Source of the DNA: Nematostella vectensis
Lineage: Eukaryota > Cnidaria > Anthozoa > Actiniaria > Edwardsiidae
Length of the DNA: 64,000 nucleotides
Assembly: GCF_932526225.1 (NCBI RefSeq)
Contig: NC_064035.1
Coordinates: forward strand, 5,083,501-5,147,500
Reading direction: 5' to 3'
Position 1 is the first letter of the stretch. Each line of letters starts with the position of its first letter. Shown in pieces: positions 24,771 through 39,100 of this stretch. A program made the position numbers and the translations under genes. The notes under the pieces are model-generated. The model saw nothing but the letters and a program-made list of their open reading frames with translations, had not been told where the DNA came from and did no database searches.

Positions 24771-26456
24771 TATTTTTTATTTATTTATTTATTTATTTTA
24801 TTAGCTTCGCCACAATAGACAGGGTAGCCGCAACAGCATGGCCATTTACTGCGGACCCTTTAAAAACTACATAATTACAACAGATAATTGAAGATGTAAA
24901 AAGACTATTTACAACAAGTTACAGGACTAGCTTAACTACGGCATGAATTACACTTGATACAGACAGTTTTGTACGTACGCGGGTCTTCTGCGTCGTAGAA
25001 ATCTAAGGCGGCAAAGTAGTAGTCTAGAATGGCAGATTTGAAAGAGCTTAAAGAAGAATAGATCAAGTTCAGTCCACTGGAGAGAGAGTTCCATATCCTA
25101 GTTGTACGGACAGAAAAAGATTTCTGATATGTTGTAGTTTTACACTTAGGCTCAGTGTACACAGTTTAGGGAGGATCTTGTTTGCCTTGTGCGAGCATGC
25201 CTCTGAAATCTCTCCATATTTTGTATAAGGCCTATTGCCTGAGGGGCCCACACCTGGGTGGCGTACCCCAAGAGCGGCCTTCTAAGGTAATGTATAGGAG
25301 GCGCCTAACATATTATATTGTTTTTTTAAGAATCTAGTGTTCCTTCTTATGTAGCCCATCAGTCTATTTGCGCGAGATGTTTGGCTGTGGACGTGATTGT
25401 TCCATGTTAGGTCGTGCGACACGGGCACCCCCAGATCACGTTCTGTCTCCACTTCCTCGACTACTTTGGTCTTTATAGTGTAGTTCGTCACGACCGGCTT
25501 CATCTTCCTTGTAAACCTTTGAGCTTTACACTTGGTCTCGTTGAAGAGAAGTCCAGCGTCGGTTGCCCAGGCGTCCATGCGGTCTTGGTGTGACTGAATA
25601 CATGCAGCGTCAGCAGGTGTCTTGATCTGCTTGTAGATCTTTGCGTCGTCCGCAAACATGGCTATGTGGCTACTCTTGACTACGTCTGGTAGGTCGTTCA
25701 CGTAGATTAGGAAGAGAGCCGGAAGTGGGACGCCGGAGCAGATGGGCAGAGCTTTGGATATATCACCTGGAACAGTTACGCGCTGTTGGCGACCTGTCAG
25801 ATAAGAAGCGAACCACTGGAGCAGGTTGCCACCGAATCCAAAGTCACGCAACTTTTGCAATAGACGTGTGTGACAAACTTTGTCAAATGCCTTTGACATG
25901 TCCATATATACCATATCAATCTGCCCCCCCCATTGTCCAACTGAGCCCCTAAGAAGTCTAGGACTTCTAGGAGGTTGGATGTGCAAGATTTTCGTTTGAG
26001 GAATCCGTGTTGACACGCTCCGTGTTGACCCGCCTTAACCAGCTCGCTTAGTCGATCACTGAAGCTACTAAGCACACACCTTTCGAGGACTTTTGACACC
26101 AGTGAGATCGGTCTGTAGTTTTCCGTGAGTTCTGCTTTGCCCTTCTTAAACACAGGCACCACGTTGGCCTCCTTCCATTCTTGTGGTATAGCTTCCAAGC
26201 TCAGAGACTTGTTGAAGAGCTTGCACAGAGATGGTGCGATTTCCGGAGCAGTTTCCTTTAGAAGACGGGTACTTATCCCATTAGGCCCGGTTGCCTTGGT
26301 GACATCGAGGGATTCTAGTGTTGACTGTACCTCCGAGATAGATATGTGCAGCCCAGTGATACTCGACTCATCTGATGGTGATGGTGACGGTGAGGCTTCG
26401 TGTGGAGAAGAAGAGAACACCGAGGCGAAATACCAGTTGAATAGGTCCGCCTGTGA
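24771..26456 (-). mobile_element. 5'-truncated non-LTR retrotransposon (CR1/L2/jockey-like), reverse transcriptase part
   Basis: On the minus strand the element runs from about 26456 to an (AAAT)n-type tail at about 24776-24800. It carries RT blocks in order: PQEWKEANVVPVFKKG, NYRPISLVSKVLE, HGFLKRKSCTSNLLEVLDF, YMDMSKAFDKV, GRQQRVTV, IYVNDLPDVV, MFADDAKIY (the FADD catalytic box), then FNETKCKAQRF and ERDLGVPVSHDLTWNNHV. The open frame is broken near 25940 in a short G/C-rich stretch, the usual PQGSVLGP loop is damaged after ICSGV, and the 5' endonuclease half is missing. It is therefore an inactive copy. It split an older dispersed repeat. Confidence 0.92.
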
Positions 26457-26760
26457 TTAAATCTCTCCTAAGCTACTCTCCTCGAATTTCTTAGGAGCTT
26501 CTTAGGAGTCTCGCAATAACGACGTACTTGGGGAATGTTATAAAATCTGACGCACCCAAGGATTTTTATCGAAATATTTGCCAATAAATAGTTTTACAGA
26601 CAGCTTCGTTACAGGGCCGTAGCAGGAGGTGGGGCACTGAGGGCATGTGCCCCCCCCAATATTTTCTTAATGTTTCTGTATTGTGCCCCCATCCCAATAT
26701 TTCGAGGCCTGCTACGGCCTTGCGTTATGATTTAGTTGCTTAGTAAAATATACACCGAAC
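26457..26760. mobile_element. Dispersed repeat, copy 2, right part, itself split by a MITE
   Basis: CTCTCCTAAGCTACTCTCCT and the following CACCCAAGGATTTTTATCG match 4700-4920 of copy 1. The match is broken by the MITE at 26614-26719 and then continues with TTTAGTTGCTT, as at about 4926. The locus thus records three events: the repeat, then the LINE and MITE insertions. Confidence 0.7.
26614..26719. mobile_element. MITE with GGCCGTAGCAGG ends
   Basis: It has terminal inverted repeats GGCCGTAGCAGG / CCTGCTACGGCC, about 106 bp in all, with an internal C-run. It is the same family as 2017-2172 (both contain TCTTAA-GTTTCTGTAT). Confidence 0.75.
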
Positions 26761-27141
26761 ACAGGCTCACCGTTTTAACCCGGGTGTACTAAAAAAAAAC
26801 AAAATGCTTGCTCACCCTTGCTCCTGGAAGCAAGAGTAAAAAAAACGCAAAACCGTTCCTATTCGAGGCAGCATATGATATTTTCCGCCGAAATGAAATA
26901 AGCGCCCCCTCTCCAAAACGCGTGAAGTAGTGCAAAAAAGGCACAGGAAGCCCATTTTGTGTTATTTAAACTTGTCTCCCCAGTCCTTCTCGCCCTAGCC
27001 TGACCATGTGAGAAAATAGGGCACCAGTTGCATCAGATGGTTGGGTATTCAGCCGGTCTTTTTCGACGTGTTTGGCCAGTAATCAGAATCTCCCTTCGCT
27101 ATCTGCATAACCGATCCCTTCTGTCTTCACTGTGCCAAGAT

Positions 27142-30100
27142 ATGAGGCTGTATAGTGATAAAGGCAACCCGTTTTTATTGCGGATTCTCGCTGCAAGGAA
27201 TCTGGCTGGTGTAAAATTGGACGTAGAGTTCACGGGACAAGGAGGTTTGTTATGAAAAATATTGCTGGTTTAAAATCTACTTAATATAGTTGCTACTTGT
27301 CTATCTTCCTATTAAAAATTGTATTAATACATTGAACTAGTTACTGTACGTAGATCTTTACTTTAATGGGAAGATTTGGATGGATAGTAGTAATGATGGA
27401 GGAATGGGAAGGAAATAATACTATTAGTAATAGTGATTGGGGAGTACCGTATTTACCGTATTTACTCAGTTTTGAACCAAAACTATTAATAAGCACCTCC
27501 CCCGAATAAATGCCTCCTCCCCTCCCCCAGGTTTTATGTGACTGAGTAAAATGACTATCATACAGTATATGTAGTTCTAAGAAAGCACTGGAGTTCATAG
27601 AATCTGGACAAGAAAGAGACACATATTGAATGGATTAAAGTTTATTGTAAAAAGCTACTTCAAGTTGTTATAATGATATAGAAAAAAGAAACTGTTGTAG
27701 TAGTATAGGGTCATTGTATAAAATTGATATTGCAGTAAATGAATAAAAACATTCTTCAGCCTTTTGTGAGAAATTTGCCCTTATAAATAAGCCCCCCCCC
27801 CCCCCCCAAATAAGCACCCCATCTGATTGTCCCAAAATTTAATAAGCGCCAGGCACCTTTCTGAGTAAAAACGGTAACTTACGATAGATAATGACGAAGA
27901 AGAGGGGGGTGGGAAGAAGCTAATAAGGGAAAGGAAGGAAGGGATGGGGGCATGCTCGAGGAACCAGCATACTTTATGACAATTCCCAAAGGTCCCTACC
28001 GCAAAAGAGCTGAGCAAAAACATCGCTCTTTCCCACTAAACATGACTGTATAACAATTGTTCTGGCTTCAGAGTTTCTCTTATTGTACAAAACAGTAAAT
28101 TGATCCATCAAACAGGCAAAGCATTTGTCAGCGACACAAACGTTGTCAGCAAAGCGAGCGTTGGATTTACAAGTAAACACTGCTGTGCTGTGATTGGGCC
28201 TTTTTTCACACCTAAAAAAAAGGGCCCAATCACAGCACAGAAGCTCCCAGCATTTTGGGACTAAAAATTGCTATAAACTTTTCCAGCGGCTCTTCCATGG
28301 TAAGGACCTTTGGAAGCACCCGCTATTAATGATTAGTACCCTGTGTACCAGAGGTTCAAGCTTCATTTGTTTACTGTCTCGTCTTGACTATGAGGAGTGA
28401 AGCAACAAGCCACTGGATGCGCAGCCTAGGTTTTTGGGTGGGAATGGTGATGGTCAGGAGAGGGGTAACATTTGCATGTACATAATATCTTATTCGCATT
28501 AAAATACTATTATCCACAAGCTAACTTTGATGTCATACACCTGTGTTTATCTCACATCAGATAAAAGCAAGTTCAAAATTCCTGGAAATGCGAAGGTTAG
28601 TGGGCCAGCTCTTCATTGACTTTGTTATTCTTGCAGTAGGTTTATATTATGTTTTTTTACCCCACAGTTTCCAGTTCTTGAAGTTGAGAGTGGCGAGTAT
28701 TTGTCCAGCCCAAATTCTATTTGCAGGTATTTATAATGCATAACACACCCCACTTAGAAAAGCCATCATTTCAAGAACAATCTTGGGAACAATGATAAAA
28801 ATATCCACTTACCAATGTAAGCCTAAATTACTGTGGAGTCAGTGTTAAGCATTTTTTCTTAACACATTTCTTATATGCCTTTGGTAATAAACTTGCATTC
28901 AAATATACTGTACATCTCACCTTAGCAAGTGAGCCTTAAAGATATAACTGCAGATTTTATTTTGTATTTCTGTACTTTATGTGTAACGTAGAACAGAAAT
29001 TCCTAGAAATGTATTTTTCTAGTAAAAATAAAGACTTTTAATTATTATATTTACTTGATAGCTCAACACAGTAGTGTTGTAAAATACGTTGTTTTGTTTC
29101 AGATTTATTCTTGAGCAGAAATCAAGTAACCATGATGTTGAAAGTCAGGCACTTGATAATCAATGGATTGAGTGGGAAAGTACTCTTTTACAAGTATGTA
29201 ACAATGTTGTAACGAAAACTGAATTATAATATTAAACAACCAATTATTATTAGTTGATCCCAATACAAATCCTTATTAATCCTTATTAATATTAATATTA
29301 ATCACAGAAGGTGTGATAGTCATTTAGCATTTATTAGTATTTGTCATTATAGTAATTATAATCACAATCATCATTACAACCACTACCACAATTGATAATT
29401 ATCATCATCCCTAGCAGCAACATCCAAATTTCAATAATCATTTTTAGTATCATTATCACAGTCAACATACTGTAAACATTATTATGATCATAACAACATC
29501 AAAGCACTTGTGGTTAATTATAGTTTGATTCACTTACAGCCTATTATCATGGATTACTTGCTGAACACTCTTGGTCATGGAAAACACGACACCAACAATG
29601 AGCACAATCTTATGCCTCTGCTTGGTCGCATCAACACAAGTTTGAAATATCACCAACATCTTACAGGGGTGAGTATGAATGTTTTTTTGGCATTCTTACA
29701 GTCATTTATTTTTAGCCTGTTGTATTTTTCAAATCCCTCCCCCCCCCCCAAATAAAAATAAATAGATAAATAAAGGATCTTACTTTTTTTATATTGTATT
29801 TATCCATGCATGGGTGTGCTACATTTTTTTTTTCAATTTTTTCACATTTTTGTTTGTTATTTGTATGTTTCATATCAGGGTTCAAAACTATATCTGCTAG
29901 ATTTTGCAGGCTTTGTGGATTTTGGTAGGGAAATAAGCCTGCATACTAAAAATATGAAAAGGGAATACAGAAAAAAGAGCCGGAAAAGACCAGAGAACAG
30001 CCGGCTATCGCCGGCAGCCGGTCACTATTTTTAACCCTGCATATACAGTAATTTACATGCTTTACCAGTGTATTTGAGTATCTCATTTTTTTTTTCAATT

Positions 30101-33100
30101 TGTTGTTTATACTAGAAGCACTTAAGTGCTGTTGTTTGTTTATAGAAGCATGTGAGTGCTGCTGATGTTATTGTCTGGGGCTCACTCTACCCTCTGATGA
30201 CTACTGGTTTAGGTATTCACATGTTTTACTAATAGTGTCCATGAGCACTACTTAATTTATTTTCATCTTCGAGTATGTATAATTGTATGGTTGCATACAG
30301 TATTCAGTGAGCTAGAAATTATGCCAGTTTAATTTTTTTTTCCAAGTAAGATGTTCATTTAGGACAATTGTTTTTGGTATAATATAGTTGAGTTTTCTGA
30401 CCAAGATTGTTTACACCTTTTGTTTACAACACAGACATAAGCTTATTGTGGCTTCATGTTTATTTGTGTAATATTTTTTTTACTATAAATTTTATTTGCC
30501 TTTTTTTCAGTCTCCAAATTTGATGCCTTAGTTAAATGGAACAAGGACCTGATGTCGAAGTCAGAATTTGTCTCTGCTGTCAATGACGTGACATTAGGAT
30601 CTGGATCACAGGCATTCAAGGTTTGATGATAAACTTGCACTACCTCGGTCTGAGGCTTTCAATGTTAAGGCACTTGACTTTCCACTTGTTTTTAGCCAAC
30701 TTCCATGGGCCTTGATTTTCTTGCCTACTGTAAATGTCGAAAAGCCTAAATTTTAAGAATAGATAATATTTGTAAACAAAATGTTTTTTTTGATTTAGGG
30801 TTTGTGTAGGCCTTTGTTTAAATGCTCTTTGAATCTACCAAGTATTAAACCCATTAACCCCTCAACCTGTACTGGCGGTGAGAAGTACTGTACCATATGC
30901 CAAAATAACAAGATACTCAAGCATAAGTCTAAAGTGATAAATTGTCTTGAAGATATCCATGCAACTAGTGTGATAGTATCTAATACATTACAACCAAATA
31001 ATAGTACATGCAGCTTAGGCTCTTAGGGCCAATTCAATATTTTAGCTGTTTGTACAGGGATAGTTGTTGACAGGACCTTTCAGGTTATCACCAAAGACAA
31101 ATGCGGACACAAGTAGACAGTGGACAAAAATTTGTCCTCAGCGGGCCGAAGATCAAAGGATGCGACGGCCTGCAGGCTGAGCTGGCCGTTTCGAAACAAA
31201 AACACAACTTTGTTTATCCTTGTAAATCAGGCCTTGCAAAATTGAAATATTATCGCAGGCAAACTATAGAATTGTACTAGTTGCAGTTTGCTTGACAATG
31301 GACAGCAATAGATCCCAGACAGATATTATATACGAGAGAGTTTTAACCATGTTTGCAAACACTAGAAGCTTCTACGTACCATGATTCGGTTCTCAGTAGT
31401 CAAAGTTGATTGACATGTATGCATTTTGTGTTCGGCTTGAATGTTCAGTGTGGATGGCTAAGTCCTGTCCCGGAACAACAAAAACACACATACCGACAGT
31501 GGGCAAAACCAGAAACAAAAACAAGCTCCTGTGTATTGCGGATTGGCCCTAATAGACAGTTAAGAAAACAGCAGAATTTTCCCTCCCCAAGAGGTTCAAA
31601 ATACCACACCAGAGGTCACCAAACACATCTCAAGTCACAAATACAGTAGTTACATGTACGTAATGACCCTCCATGTTCATTCCCATGATAATAGCAGATC
31701 TAAAATTTCTCAAACAGTGTTTCAGTTTATAAAAACTTTGCCAAAGCTACTGTATGCTCCACTCACAATCACTTAAAGGGGTAGTTCCATTTAACCCATA
31801 GAGCCGCCTACATGTACTAGATCCACCCCTGCATGGCTTCTGCTTTTAGCACTTTTAGTAAAATTATCTGTCCTGTTTAGGTTTAGGTTTATCTAATAGT
31901 TATCTCCACTAACAGAAATCAGTACTTTCTTTTTTTGGACTTGGTCATGAGGCAAGCAGTGATGTTAATGTTCAGCATGCCAAGCCAGAGGTCTCAAAGC
32001 AAAAGCAAACACAGAAACAACAAGGTAGACCTTGTCAGCATTGATTTTGTAAAACTCTTTTTGAAATGCTTCAAAGATTTGCAAACCAACCCAAAATATC
32101 ATATTTACTTGTTTGTTTTTAATTTGTTAAATTCAGAGAACAAGAAACAAAAAGCTTCAGTGAAAGAAAACACAGAAGCCAGTACTGAGGTGTGAATGTT
32201 TACAGCGTGTAAAAGTTCTGACAATGAACAGACATGACGGAAAAATTTGTGCTTAAAGGGATTATAAAGAAGCCCTGATTTTGTACATGAGCTGTCAGTT
32301 CCTTGCATTCCTGACAGATTTCCCCTATTAAAAACACTAGTACTGTAGGGCCAAATTCCAAACTTCTGGGATTTTGGCTTAATCAGCTACATACAAATGT
32401 CAATAATATAATTTTACAAAAAATATTCGAAAAGTTGCATTTGATGTTGTTGGTTATTACTCGCTATGTAATTCTTTGCCTTATTTGATCTAAAATGAGC
32501 TTATTTTACAATTTTTATCATGTCCAATGAACAATGATAAAGTTTGCTGAAAAGTATGAGTATTTTGTATTTTGATGCCTACAAAAATTCAGTAGCACAC
32601 TTGATTTGCCCAAATTGCTGAGAAACTCATTGTATGCATGCAGACCAGTGGAGCTATCACAATCACAAAGATTCTGGCATCAGCTGAGGAGATTGAAGAT
32701 GCAGTGAATGCCTGGAATCACTGCTCTGCCAATTTACCAACTGCAAGGAAACTTTATCATCCAATGTAAGTTAAATAACAGTGTTGAAAGCTAGACTTTT
32801 GTCAATCTCTGTACTTCTACAGTAATCTCTTTTACTTTTTGCAGATTGCCAAAGGAAGGAGAAAAGAACATTTTGATTACAAGTGCATTGCCATATGTTA
32901 ATAATGTTCCACATCTTGGCAACATCATTGGTTGTGTTCTCAGTGGTGATGTGTTTGCTAGGTAAGGCATGAGTCTCTGTCTGGACTCTTCATTTCTTGG
33001 TTTCTTTTGAAAAAGTAAGGACATTTAGTTGATTTACATTTGCACCCAACTTTGGGGTGCACCCAGGTCTCAAACATAATTTTTGAGATCAGAGATCACA

Positions 33101-36100
33101 GTATGTAATGCAATCAGAATCAGATAAACTTTGCACACAAAAAAAGGCTGGTTCTTAATCCGAAATAATGAGTATCTTTGCCAAAAGTTCAGCCTTAGTA
33201 TGTATTTGAGATCAGAAATTTCTTTCTTTCTCAGATATTGTCGAATAAGAGGATTTAACACTTTGTACATTAGTGGCACTGATGAATATGGTACAGCAAC
33301 TGAGACAAAGGTATAAAGCTAAACTCTAGTCTTTTAAGGCTTTTAAGGCTATATGTCTCCAACACATAAATGTAAAGCAATGGTACTTGATGTTCATTGG
33401 ACTGTGGGTTACCACCCCTCTCCCCATCTTGTCTCCAATACATGATGTAATTGTATTGTATTTATCTGATTGCCAGTTAGGTTCCCCCCTCCCCTACCCT
33501 CCTCCTCTGTCCGCAACACATAAGTACTGTATAAGTATTGGCTGTTGATAGGATACAGTAGCTATAGTATTCATAGTACTATCTGTTAGCCCCCCCCCCC
33601 CCCCCCCTTCCATCTACAGCAAATAAGTATAAAGTATTGGCAGCCGATAGCAATTCCATTCATCAGACTGTCAGTAAGCCCCTCACCCTAGGCGTTTCAA
33701 AGCTCTTTTACTTCTTTTTTTTCAGTTTAGTTTACCACATATACTTTTGAATAAATCATTGCATAACAGTTGACACAGCCATTTCATTTTTATGTGAAGT
33801 CACTCTCAGAAAATGTATGTTTGAACTATCTTTAGGCTTTGGAAGAAGGCCTCACTCCTCAACAAGTGTGTGACAAGTACCACAAGCTTCATTGCAGTGT
33901 TTATGATTGGTTTAACATTCAGTTTGACTTCTTTGGGCGTACTACTACTGAAAACCAAACCAAGTAAGTGCTACAGTAGTGAGACATTCAACATCACCAA
34001 CCACAGACACCTATCTGCTGGTTGCCAACAACTTAAACTGTGAAAGACTGTCTTATATTACTTGTTTTGTTCTTGTATAATTACAGTACCACTTGCCTTT
34101 GATTTGCTTAGGATAGCTCAGGACATCTTCTGGAAGCTGCACCAGCAAAATCATCTGGTTGAAGACACTGTCGAGCAGCTTCAATGCACTGGCTGTCAAA
34201 GGTGAACCATATTTTCCATAGTATTACAAACTACATGCTGCTAAAGTGGACGAGGTTGGAAAGGAATTCCTCAGTTTTGTGTTTGATCTGAAACAATTCT
34301 GTACTTCACATTTGCAGATTTTTAGCAGACCGCTTTGTGGAAGGAATTTGTCCATTTTGTAATTATGAGGTTTGTTGATGTTTTTTTGTTTAGAAAATGA
34401 CAGGATTATTGCAATTGATAAATTTTGGCTGGGTTACAAAAAGGGCAAGGATTACAAAACGAATATAAATAGATCCATATATGGTTCATTTGTGTATTAT
34501 TTCTTCAAACTTTAAATAATGAACAAATCCTCTTTTTTCTATCTAAACCCAAGAGAGCAACCTGGATGACATTATGTCTTCCTGGTCGTCAGAGAAGGAG
34601 GCTTAAGCCAATCCAATAGCCCTTCTTCACTGGGCAGCCTCTTGTTCTTATATAGCTGTAACTGTATTTAAACCAGCCCTTCTCACTAACTCATAATAGG
34701 ATGCCCGAGGTGATCAATGTGATGCCTGTGGGAAACTGATTAATGCTACAGAACTCAAGGTTAGAGATTTTCCTGTTTCCATGTAAAAAAATGAAAATTT
34801 GTCTCAAAGTCGATGTAGTATTATGAACACATTTTATATCTATTATAACAGAGCCCCAAATGTAAGGTTTGTGGAGGAACACCTGAAAAGAAGACAAGTA
34901 GACACTTGTTTCTAAACTTGACAGAGGTAATTGCATTGCACATTAAATTCCTTATATCTGAAATGGGAGATTAAAATGTATGTCTTTAATCATTCAGCTT
35001 GACCCGAAACTCAGGGAATGGGTTGACAAGTCCACCAATGAGGGTGAGTACCGAAGCACGATAAATAGGTTTTGTGCACACAGTTATAACGTTAGCCTTG
35101 CATGTTTTTTGTTCTGGATGAGCAAAGACAGTCATCACAGGACATTTCCTGTACGTCTCCAGGTAACTGGTCACCAAATGCTCGACAAATCACACGCAGC
35201 TGGATCCAGGAAGGACTTAAACCCCGTTGTATAACACGTGATCTAAAGTGGGGCACACCTGTACCACTAGAGGGCTACACGGATAAGGTGTTCTACGTCT
35301 GGTTTGATGCCCCTATAGGGTAAGCACTAGATGGCTATACAGATGTCTGGTTTTGATCCCCAAATAGAGTAAGCACTAGAGGGCTACACGGATAAGGTGT
35401 TGTACGTTTGGTTTGATGCCCCTTTCTAGAGGGGTATACAAATAAGGTGTTGTACGTTTGGTTTGATGCCCCTTTCTAGAGGGGTATACAAATAAGGTGT
35501 TGTACCTTTGGTTTGATGCCCCTTTCTAGAGAGGTATAGAAATAAGGTGTTGTACGTTTGGTTTGATGCCCCTTTCTAGAGGGGTATACAAATAAGGTGT
35601 TGTACGTTTGGTTTGATGCCCCGATAGCGTTAGCACTAGAGGGCTATACGAATAAGGTGTTCTACCTCTGGTTGATGCCCCTAGGGTATGCACTAGAGGG
35701 CTATACGAATAAGGTGTTGTACGTCTGGTTGATGCCCCTAGGGTATGCACTAGAGGGCTATACGAATAAGGTGTTCTACCTCTGGTTGATGCCCCTAGGG
35801 TATGCACTAGAGGGCTATACGAATAAGGTGTTGTACGTCTGGTTTGAGGCTCCTATTGGGTAAGCACTAGAGGGTTACACAGATAGGTGTTGTACGTCTG
35901 GTTGATGCCCCTAGGGTATGCACTAGAGGGCTACACAGAGGTAAAAAGGTGCGAGTAAGAATAAGGTTTCGTAAACGAAAATGAAATTTTCCCAGGTATA
36001 TTGGGTAAAGTAAAAGACCGTAATTTCCTTAAATTGTTTACTCATATTTGATCGGGTTTTCAGATATCTTTCCATAACAGCGAATTACACCGATCAGTGG

Positions 36101-39100
36101 GAAAAGTGGTGGAAGAACCCCAAACAGGTCAGTTGTATTTAAGGAACATCGTAAAAATCAATTTTCCTGCATGTCCTTTTTAAAAGAATACAATATATCT
36201 ATTCCATAAATGCTAGCATTAGTTCCTTTAAGGATTGTTGGTCACAGCGGAACATGTAATCCGTGTCTAACAAATTGTTTTATTTGATTGCCATCATGTT
36301 AGCTTTCTTTTTGTTTAATATTGCCGTGTTTTTGTATATTTTTTATCACTTTTATTTAAAAGTGTTTTCATGTATTTTCATGTTTTAGGTGACTCTATAT
36401 CAGTTCATGGCAAAGGACAACGTTCCCTTTCACACAGTTGTATTTCCGAGCACATTGATAGGCGCAAATGATAATTACACACTCTTGAATAATATCAGTG
36501 CCACAGGTAATACACATCAATATCCACACTTATCTGCGGGCATTTTCTAACGTCAACTTATTGCTTTTCTGCCCAACTCTCTGTTTGCCCACGAAAGGTC
36601 TAGTTTAGAAGCTGTATGTGCTTGTTTTTGTTGTAGAATATCTAAACTACGAGGATGATAAGTTTTCTAAGAGCCGTGGAGTCGGTGTTTTTGGTGATAA
36701 TGCCGCTGACTCGGGAATTCCAGCAGATATTTGGCGCTTCTACCTCCTTTACATGCGCCCGGAAGGCCAGGTAATAAATCCTGCTGTTTTTTTTTTTTTT
36801 TTTACATCCAAATTCTTTTCATTGCCATAATCCAAAGATACTGTAAGCACCCCACGCCTTGATTTAAATTATAGGTCAGAACATTGGCCATTTTCAGTGC
36901 CCTTGTGTTGTGCATATTATTGATTAACAGCACGAATTGCTCAACTACCAAATTAAGTGGTGACCTTGGATGTTCTCTTGACGACTGTGAAGTCATCTCA
37001 GTACAGAAATGATATACACTAAAACGCTCTCACTATTAGGTAAAAGGGTGTGAGGTATGGGAAGGCTCCGGAAATTAAATTGAATGTTTTTTTAGATATT
37101 TGGTAAAGTAAAATAGCGTATTGTCCTAATAAAGTTCGCGAAGAATTTCCCAAATACCAAATAAAGTCATGGTCTTGGATGTTCTTGAGACAACTGTAAA
37201 TAATCTCTTTCGATCTATGGTTTCGCGAAATCATGATTATTTCGTTGCTGATTGTTTCCTTTTCCTTGACACATACTTCTTGGGTAATCCATTAATTACC
37301 ATAGTTGTTGTTTGCCATTACCCATTAAAAAAACTTTTGTGGATTAAACCAGCCGGGTTAGATCTTGAGTGTAGTCAAGAGGGTTGACTACATATATCTT
37401 TATTCCACAGGACAGTGCGTTCAGTTGGAGTGATTTTGCGATAAAGAACAATTCTGAGCTTCTTAACAACTTGGGAAACTTTATAAACAGGTAGCCTAGT
37501 AAATGGACAGCGAGTCTGTTCTGTATTTGTATTGCTTCAAACCCTTATGGAGTCCCACTGTAAAGCACTTCCACTTTTGAAATCTGGTTTATATATGCTT
37601 TAATTTATACAATTATTTATGTGACATATTATTTTGCTTATACTCTAGGGCATTGATGTTCCTTCAAAACAATTTTGCGGGCAAGATTCCTGATTTGGAA
37701 TTGATGGACGAGGATACAAACTTTATCGCTCTTGTCAACCGTGAGCTGAAGGTGTACTATGAAAACATGGACAAGCTGAGGTCAGTTGAGTGTTCATACC
37801 AATCCTCCGAGGACTTAATGGTACACAGCACTGTTATATTTCTCTACCTGCCGCTACCTTTGCTTGGACTCACGACTCCTTTCTGCTGAAGTCACCTCTC
37901 GTATGTTTTCTATTCTCTGATATCTCTCATTTCATCGCCCCATTGGTCTTGTATCCTGCTAGATTAATGATGACTATCCTCTGTCTGCTTGTCTGGGTTT
38001 CCCCGCTCAATGACTTCATGTCAGATTGTTCAAACATTCTTCAAACGTTCTTGCTTTGAGACTCATGTTTGTACCGATGTTGCACGTTCTGCTATCCAGG
38101 TTGAGAGAGGGGTTGAAAGTTGTGCTAAACATTTCTAAATACGGAAATCAGTATGTCCAGGCCAACAAGCCATGGGTGCTCGTCAAGGGCAGTGATGCAG
38201 AAAGGTAAGGACTACCACATGCAATACGGTTGATATGTTGTTGTTGCTGTAACTGTGGTCGCTGTTGTTTTTTTGTTTGTTTTTTTGTTAATGTTTTTTT
38301 TTGTTCCTTTTGCTTAGTTGCTCTTGTTTTTGTTAATGTTTTTTTGTTTTTGTTGCTGTTGCTGTGGTCACTGTTTTTTTTTTGTTGTTGCTGTTGTTGC
38401 GTCGGTAGTGAGACTTTTTAGTTGTGTTATCATTAATAATTTGAGCTAATTTTTACTGCATATTCCAGCTCTTTTGTTGGGTTATTCATTGTTTGTAGCC
38501 AAAAGAAAATAAACCCGGCAAATGAAAAGCGCTTCAAAAGTTGAGTTTGGGTTTCGCTCCTCGTGGGCAAACAAGACACGCTTGCCTGAACTCTCGAGCT
38601 GCGCACCGCGTAGTAGTTTACTGACAACTGAGCCTTTCGTGGACCTGGTCCAGGCCCTTTTATAGTGCGGGTCCTCGTTTAAAGATTTTTACTCTAGGGA
38701 GAGGGGGGTGGTAACCTGTGGCCATTATGTCCATCTTGTTATGTTTGTCTCTAAGTCGGCGTCCGGGACTCTGTCTTTCATGTTATATTTCTGTTTCTCA
38801 GGTGTCGTGCCGGCACTGTAATTGGTCTGGCGTGTAATCTGTCCTTCATGCTGTCGCTTCTGATCCACCCCTACATGCCGACTGTCAGTAAAGAGATTCA
38901 GACCCAGCTGAAGGTTAGAGTGTGCTTGTGGAAATCACTAACATAAAAAATACTGCAGAAACAATAGTACGGATATAGTCACTAGAGGGGGGGATACCGC
39001 ATAGACAATCCATCCCTAACCAACTGTCTTGTCTAACACGTAATAAGTGATAGCTAAAATGTATTTTAAACACGCGTGTTGCAAAATTTTCTAGTCTTCT

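Noticed and set aside
26125-26460. Plus-strand 111-residue open frame
   Set aside because: It is the antisense shadow of the minus-strand reverse transcriptase.
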